From: Fragilariopsis cylindrus CCMP1102
Taxonomy: Eukaryota; Bacillariophyta; Bacillariophyceae; Bacillariales; Bacillariaceae
Assembly: GCA_900095095.1 (NCBI GenBank)
Contig: FMBT01000366.1
Span: 62,001-126,000 of the forward strand
Length of the DNA stretch: 64,000 bases
Reading direction: 5' to 3'
Shown: piece after piece, positions 57,328 to 64,000 of the stretch
Position numbering within the stretch: the first letter of the stretch is position 1
Layout: every line of letters begins with the position of its first letter
The notes under the pieces: generated by a model
What the model saw: the letters and a program-made list of their open reading frames with translations, nothing else
Told to the model about the DNA's origin: nothing
Database searches by the model: none
Program-made: the position numbers and the translations under genes

Positions 57328-60300
57328 TTAAGAAGATTCTTCGATTTCTTTTGGCAATGATAGATGTTTTCTTGGTCTGTGCGCACTAAATTCGCGCGAT
57401 GACGAAGGGGACGATGATTCTTCGTTTTTTTTGTTGATTTCTTTTGGCAATGATAAATGTTTTCTGGGTCTTCTAGTGGATGGTGATGCCCTGGTTGTCT
57501 TTGATCTTGCTGACTTTAACAGAAACGACGATTGCTGAGCTGATAGTGATAGTGCTTGCATCGTCCGTCCTTTAGGACTTAAAAATGATGGATTATAGGA
57601 ACCATCAGCAGTACTAGTTTCGACTTTAGCAGCATTAGTAGTAGTAGCAGCAGCAAAAGAACCGTCTACTGCGTTCCCCCGTCCAGTAATAGTACTTTCG
57701 ACATCAGTGGTATTAGATAATGGAAGGGTATATTCAAGATCAGAATCACTGATGTCATTATTGTAGTAGCAGCTGCTACTTCCACTCATGTTGAGATGAG
57801 ATGGTGGCGGTGGTGGCGGTAGTACGGCGACTCCTGCTTCTGTTTTTGTAAACGGTTCTTGATGCTTGTCGTGGCCACCTTTTTTATCGCGACTGCTATT
57901 GTTGTTGTTGTTGTTGTTATTGTTCATATCAATGATGTTCACTGCACAAGCAATCCTCTCATCGTCGTCGTCGTCGTCGTCGTCATCATTGTTATCTTCG
58001 TTCTGCTTGTGATATAAACTAATATCTATAGTGTTATCAAAACATGATACTCGTCGTTCTGGTAATTGTGGAGGACGACATATCGATGATTCGTCATGAG
58101 AAAAAGCATTGATAACATTATTGTTGTTATTCATTTTTGTCCCTACGATAACAACATCGTGACGATCTTCATGGAAGGAATACCCGCTATTATTGTCATC
58201 CTCGTCATTACAATCAATAGCATCGTTCTCGGTAGTAGTAGCAGCAGTAATAGTGGGGTGTTCGACGTCGTCGTAGTGTTCCTCCTCGAAGTGTTCCTCT
58301 TCGTTGATGGACCGATGACTGACCGTAGTATTGATATTATTATTACTGTTCCTTATATAACTATTACTATTACTACTATGATTCATCAACGAAGGAGCAA
58401 ATAAAGATGATGCAATACTCGATCGTGATGTATTTGATACCAGTGAAACATACTCATCAGTCGATATCCCTGAATCGCTTCCATAACCATTTTTATTCCA
58501 AGAATAATGAGTATTACCACTTGGTCTTTTTGGTGTTACAGGCGGTGCGGTATCGTCCCAAGAACCACAATAGTCAACATTGTTATTATTATTACGTGGT
58601 GTGGTCATTGCCATTGATAAAGGTGACGCATCATAACAGTCGCTGTTGCTTTTGTTATAATAATTAGTAGTACTACTACTACCATTGTTGTTGCTTGAAT
58701 CGATATTAAAATTCCAACCACTATCATTATCATCATAATTACTATTACTATTACTATTCCAACCACAACAATTACTACTATTAGTTACTGTCATTGCCAT
58801 TGTTTTTGGTGTTAAAGACACATTACTGTTGTCACTATTATTATGTTTGCAACTCGTACTACTACTACCACCTTTTCTTGTAGGTTTTCGTAGCAATCCT
58901 GTCATTGGTGGTGGTAGTGCTTGATCTTGATCTTCGATATTATCTTCGTTTTCATCGTCATCGTCATCGATCGAAAATAGAGGTGGAGCAGGTGGAAGAA
59001 GCTCTACTTCTTTTTTCTCCTTATAATCCTTGCTATTAAAATTATTATGATGATGCTGTTGAACTAATGATGAAAGATCATTCAATGTCATAGAAGCCTC
59101 CAATTCAAATAATTGATGTGGGACAGTAATACTGCTCGGTTCTTCTATTTCTTCTTCATAGAATTCTTCTTCATCTTCAACTTCTTCTTCATAGAAATCA
59201 TCTTCTTCTTCTATATCATCATCGAAATCATAATCTTGTTCGTCGTCGTCGAATGGTAATAAAAGAGATACATTACTACTGATATTGCTGCTGTTGCTGT
59301 TATTATTGATATTGTTATTAGAATTAGAATTATCATGACTGCTATGTAATGCTGCTAATGCATCTTCAATTAATGCATGTGCAGATAATTCTATTGATTC
59401 TCTTCGTATTGGTTGTGATAAAGATAAAGTAGAGTTTGCACGATTGATGACTGCTCCTGCTCCTACTCCACTACCACACCCATTGTTATTATTATTAATA
59501 CTACTATAACTTTTAGATAGCTGTCGAATACTAAGACTACGACTTGTAACAAGACCACGTCCCATTGATAAACCACGTTGTAATCCTTTCTTAGTATACC
59601 CACAAGTCCGAGGAGTACGAAGAGGAGTACGAAAGGGAGTAATTCCATTATCAGGATTTCCACTACTAATACCACTGCAATAATGAGTAATAGTCTTAGG
59701 AGTAATAGTACCCCTGCTGACACTATTGCCATAATTGTTGCCTACTCCGTGATTGTTATTGGGATGAGTAGGAGTGGAAGTAACAGTAGGAGAGGAGCAT
59801 AATACTGTAGGAAGGCTCCTATGTTTACGTGGTGATGGTGATGGTGATGGTGAGGGTAGTGTAGTACTATTTGCTTCCCATCGTTGTATTGATTGTTGAC
59901 GTGTCAATCTTGCTGGTTGCCATGGTTGTTGTGGTGACGTTCTGCAACTATTGTTATTATTATCCATGCTACTTCGACGATTCCTATTACGATCATTTTT
60001 GTTATTATTACTATTGTTACCGATAATACTATTATCCATGCTACTTCGGCGATTACTATTACTACTGTTATTATTATTATTGAATAATAATGCACGAGGA
60101 GAAGGACTCGGAGTAGTAGTAGTAGTAGTAATGATAGGAGACTTCAAAGTCGTCATCGTCAACGATGACGTTGACGATGTATGCGATGATGATGATAGCT
60201 CGTCATTACGATGAATAGATGATGAAGATGATGAAGAAGAAGCATGATTATGAGACTTCAATAATGGAAGCGTCGCCGTCGTCGATGGATGAGAAGCTTC

Positions 60301-61673
60301 GGTATCATCATTACTATTACTATTCTTAACAGGAATAGTAGTAGAACTATCATCATTATTGTCATCACTATCGATATTAGTCTTCATGGAGTATGATGGT
60401 GAGGATGGTGAAGAAGAAGAATGAGAAGCATCGTCAGTATCATCGTCATCATTATTACCAATATTATTAGCAGGAATAGTACTAAAACTATCATTTTTAT
60501 TGTCATCACTATTATCGAGAACAGTAGTCTTCATTGATGGTAATGAGGATAGTGAGAGTGAAGAAGAAGAAGATGATAATGATGAGGATGATGGTGGTGG
60601 TAGTTGTAGTGCTGTCTGTGCTGCTGCTTGTGGTACAGTTGGAAGTGGCGATGCATTATTATTATTGTCATCACCACTATTATTATCGAAAACATCAGTT
60701 TTGATGGATGAGGAGGATGGTGCAGAAGAAGATAAGGATGATGATGGTTGTAGTTGTAGTGTCTGTGTCTGTGCTATTTGTGGTACAGTTTGTAATTGCA
60801 ATACCTGCTGTGCTTGCGCTGGATGCTGCTGCTGCTGCTGTGCCGTTTGATTATTATTTTTATGATGCACCACTACCGCCTGCTGCTTTTTATTGTTGGA
60901 GCTGGAATAACTGGAACTACAATTGGAACTGTTGTAATCTGCAGTAAATAGTGAAGGAGGAAGCACCGATTATATTGAGGATGAGGATGAGGCCCATATC
61001 GATGTTGACGATTATGAGAAGCTTCTCTCTCGTTGTTGTTGTTTTTGTTTTTGTTATAATCAAAAACGGAACAAGCATTATTCTTCTTCTTATTCATTCC
61101 TGATGAGGATGAGGAGGATGCAATCGTTTGGATACTGGATGATAGACTACCCAGTGTACTAATAGTACCATAACTACTTCTTCGTGTGGCTCTACCACCA
61201 CCACTAATACTACCACTAATAAAACTAAGATTAGTACTCAGAGTACTAATAGTATCATAACTCCGTCTTCGAGTAGCTCTTGTCGCATTATTATTCGTAA
61301 TGAGAGGGTTACCATCCAGACTGTCTCTGTGCCGCTGGAATAACAGACTTGTACTGGTTGTACTTATACTGGTTGTGGTTGTTCTTGTTGTGATGGTTCT
61401 TCTGGTGGTTGCAGTGGTTGTGGTGGTATGATTCGTTAAATTATTTAATAAATTAGTATCTTTCTCCGACGACGATCCATTATTATTATCAGCAGCAGCA
61501 ATTGTACTAGTAGTAATATCATCCGTATTATCATCTGTTGAAAATGACATACCAACTGACGATGATGATGGATCGTCGGGTAGAGATAATACTGACGCTG
61601 ACTGCGACGCTGACATTGATAATGGCAACGACGCAATAGATGTATTTGTATTGTTCATAGAAGAATAGTTCAT
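57328..61673 (-). CDS. Large disordered Ser/Asn-rich protein with RRxS motifs
   Basis: ATG 61673 opens the first frame; after one missing base at about 60970-61000 the frame continues to TAA 57328, about 1448 residues. Almost all is low complexity (Ser, Asn, Asp, Thr, Gln runs). Short basic motifs recur: RATRRRSYDTIS and RATRRSSYGTIS, NRRSSMDN twice, RRESIEL, ERRVSCFDN and, at the end, RPRKHLSLPKEI twice. RRxS/T is the consensus for basophilic kinases (PKA/CaMK type). Two acidic stretches (near 58960 and 59180) and Asp runs separate them. No folded domain is seen. A signalling scaffold or regulatory protein is possible, but the function is unknown. Confidence 0.6.
57343..57471 (-). repeat. 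Two 36-bp direct repeats at the 3' end of the RRxS gene
   Basis: Copies at 57343-57378 and 57436-57471 share GATTTCTTTTGGCAATGATA plus TGTTTTCT-GGTCT with two mismatches. Each encodes RPRKHLSLPKEI on the minus strand. Confidence 0.85.
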
Positions 61674-64000
61674 AATGTATATGAGTTATTGTTTTATGAT
61701 CGCCGTACCGTATACTGCTTAATAATAAGGTATTGTATTGTCTATTGTATGTTGTCAATCTTATTCCGATGCGTATATGAATACCGGTATGGGAATGAAA
61801 AATGAGAAATGAAAATTCTTTAGGCCAATACAAATAATATGAGTGTAAGTAATTAAAGAAATTGGGCAATTTTTTGTCGGTGCTGTTCCGCAGTCACTGG
61901 TACACAACATAAATCTGAAAGGGAAAATGATCTCAATAATGAGACTTTTTCGGCTGGACAAATACGGTGTAAGCAAGTTCCTCAGGCTATTTATTCTTAA
62001 TTTTTCTGCTCTTTCCTCGTGTATGTGCCAAATGCGTGCCCAACATTGAAGAAGGAGCGAGGAATACTACGTGACATCATACAGTATTTCATACAGTATT
62101 GTACAGGATCAAAAAATAAACAATGCCTAGGCATATACATTATTACAAAAATACGACATTAATGCCTTTTAAAGCCTATTTAAACGCCACCAAAGAATAT
62201 TTAAATGTCATTATGATAAATTAAGACTGTGAACCAGTGACTTTTATTTAGGGTGCGCGGCAATACACAATTGGGAGGTACAGTATGTAATCGATGAATC
62301 TTCAAGAAAGTAGTTTCTACTTCGACATAAAATAAATAATAAATCGTCTTTTCTTGTAAGTAATATAAATAATAATATATCAATTATGCCTTTTAATGTC
62401 ATTAATGATAATATCATAGTCAATTGCACAAAAAATAATGTCATTTTCAATTTTTATTTATTTATGTTAATCGCTTTACCGTGGTAGACGACGTATAAAA
62501 TCTTTAGCACGTTCTACTGTACTTACGGCACGTTTTTTTGAATCGCATCATGCATACGGTACCACGAATAAAAGTATGTTTATGCCAGTCAGTAATGCCA
62601 TTATCTCATGACTTCATGTTTCCGTAGATTAATTAATTCATCGTCTTTTTTATTACTTCAACCTGTAGTCATTCGCAATATATATTATATGTAATAGTAA
62701 CCGCTCATAATATCAAAGAAATAATGCTTTTACTCTATGCATTGTAACTCACTCACTCACTCACTTACTTACATACCGGTATACAACATAACTTGAACAT
62801 GAAGATACTTTCTTGTTTTATTATGAGTGAGGCTGATATGATGTGTCCAGTACCTATTGTACTGTATGCTTACTGTACTGTACTGTACTGTACTTTTCAT
62901 CCATATGTGCACTACTCTTATACAACATAGGTATATATATATATATATATATATATCCTCATATCCATATACTTCATTCAACTGCTATCAGTGTTCAGAT
63001 CCACTATCAGCCCATCTTCCTATGCAGCAACTAGCATATAATATGAATAGCACCAGCAACAAAAACAATAGCAATGATACTACTGCATACCATATGTTGT
63101 TACATTGGATTGCTTCTCAGTCAGTCATAATTGATATTAAATTTGTTGTCTATATAGATCTCTGATTCTAAAGGCTCTCACAGTTACCTATTCTATAACC
63201 CCCATAGTGTAGTGATGATGTCCATGTTTTGCTCTCTGCTGCATTGAATAGAACCATTTTCTGTGCAGATGGTATTTTTATTGTCATGGTGCTGGTTGGA
63301 TGGAAAAGAAGAAGAAAATATATCAGTGCTGCTACTGAGCGAGTCATATCTGTGGTGACATTATGCGTGCTGGTTGGAGTGTGGCTGTTGCATAGGGCAC
63401 TGCATGTGTAAGGAGATGTGTGAGCAGACAGACCAGTAACTTTTGTAAAGAAAAAAGAAAAAAACAGATCCACACAGAGCTAGCCAGAAACAAATTGAGA
63501 GGACCAGCAAATCTAAACAACTACTGTTACTCCATTGCCGAACAAAACAATTTAATTTAAACTCCCATGGCACAAGTAACAACGGCAGCCCTAATAGTAC
63601 AGCTACCAGTCAACCACTATCCCCAGCGCACAAGCAACATCCTGGTTCGGTTTACCAGGAAGAAAGTAGAATGACCCTAATTCCAGGGTATGACATGAAA
63701 AACCTCCTGTCCAGGGGGTACCACCTCCCATCTGGTACCCTGCTGTGGCAAAGCAGGCCTGCCTCACATTTACCGTTGTAATAACTTGATTTTTGCTGTG
63801 TAATTCCACAGAGCAATACTAACAGTAGAGCTGGGCAAGGTTGCAAACAGTGCTTGGTATATACATGACATACCCTGTGGATACATCACGGGTGGAACAG
63901 TTGGTCTTGCTTGGACCAACTAAATTGTATCATCAACTCACAGGCCTTCGAAGATGGAGGAGTTGGCATACCCCCAAGTCAACATCTAGGTGCACCTACA
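61674..64000. other. Intergenic region, no gene recognised
   Basis: AT-rich up to about 63100, with an ACTGT repeat (62871-62894) and a TA microsatellite (62932-62956). From about 63600 the sequence is less AT-rich, with short hairpins such as GGGTACCAC...TGGTACCC (63717-63740) and TTGGTC...GACCAA (63901-63919). Frames of 60-100 codons on both strands show no domain or repeat support. Confidence 0.5.

Noticed and set aside
57035-57331. 98-codon ORF downstream of the RRxS gene
   Set aside because: Starts with ATG but contains a GATC microsatellite and no recognisable motif; overlaps the 3' end of the opposite gene.
63168-63473. 101-codon minus-strand frame near the right edge
   Set aside because: No domain and no signal beyond hydrophobic bias; overlapping frames are open on the plus strand too.
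63603-63846. Short minus-strand frames near 63.6-63.8 kb
   Set aside because: Too short and without homology I can recognise; possibly an edge of an uncharacterised repeat.
1-64000. tRNA, rRNA, CRISPR or bacterial-type operons
   Set aside because: Looked for T-arm motifs, repeat-spacer arrays and tightly packed co-directional ORFs; none seen.

Overview
The window looks like nuclear DNA of a photosynthetic stramenopile, most probably a diatom. The basis is: AT-rich sequence with short GT-AG introns; plastid proteins with signal-peptide-like leaders (a pheophorbide a oxygenase-like Rieske protein and a thylakoid lumen protein); an LRR protein ending in a Cys cluster; a formin with WASH/CCDC53-like repeats; a GABA-B-like 7TM receptor; very long Ser/Asn/Gln/Thr runs; and one member of a diatom-expanded ankyrin-like family. 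No tRNA, rRNA, CRISPR array or bacterial operon structure was seen.

Layout. 0.1-0.9 kb: 3' part of an LRR gene. 2.7-8.8 kb: bromodomain protein (+). 9.3-10.7 kb: Golgi Qb-SNARE GOS1/GOSR1 (-). 12.3-19.5 kb: formin (+). 20.7-23.4 kb: PAO-like Rieske oxygenase (+). 23.3-33.9 kb: accessory region built around a large imperfect inverted duplication. It carries two copies of a secreted LPMO-like/fasciclin gene (A on -, B on +). Between or beside them lie two TA-flanked MITEs, a sulfotransferase-like gene, a small secreted-protein gene with a truncated copy, and four copies of a promoter-like repeat with 12-bp iterons. 35.2-39.2 kb: two tandem paralogues of an unrecognised family, the first ending inside a third MITE-like element. 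39.9-41.4 kb: serine incorporator (-). 42.4-43.9 kb: secreted beta-barrel-like protein with a Pro/Ser/Thr stalk (-). 45.0 kb: small unknown protein. 46.5-47.7 kb: 7TM receptor (-). 48.2-49.4 kb: broken dynamin-like gene. 50.0-51.3 kb: phospholipid scramblase (-). 51.8-52.9 kb: thylakoid lumen protein. 53.4-55.0 kb: type II membrane protein. 55.1-56.4 kb: ankyrin-like protein (-). 57.3-61.7 kb: large disordered RRxS-rich protein (-). 61.7-64 kb: no gene recognised.

Several otherwise conserved genes (bromodomain protein, GOS1, formin, PAO, sulfotransferase, LPMO-like A and B, ankyrin-like, RRxS protein) are cut by single-base indels. Most are one missing base at a short homopolymer, and long coding stretches of normal composition lie on both sides. 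I read these mainly as consensus-sequence errors, so I give each gene as one span and list the breaks. Real decay is likely for the dynamin-like fragment and possible for LPMO-like copy A. The genes are unrelated housekeeping or secreted functions and do not form a pathway.
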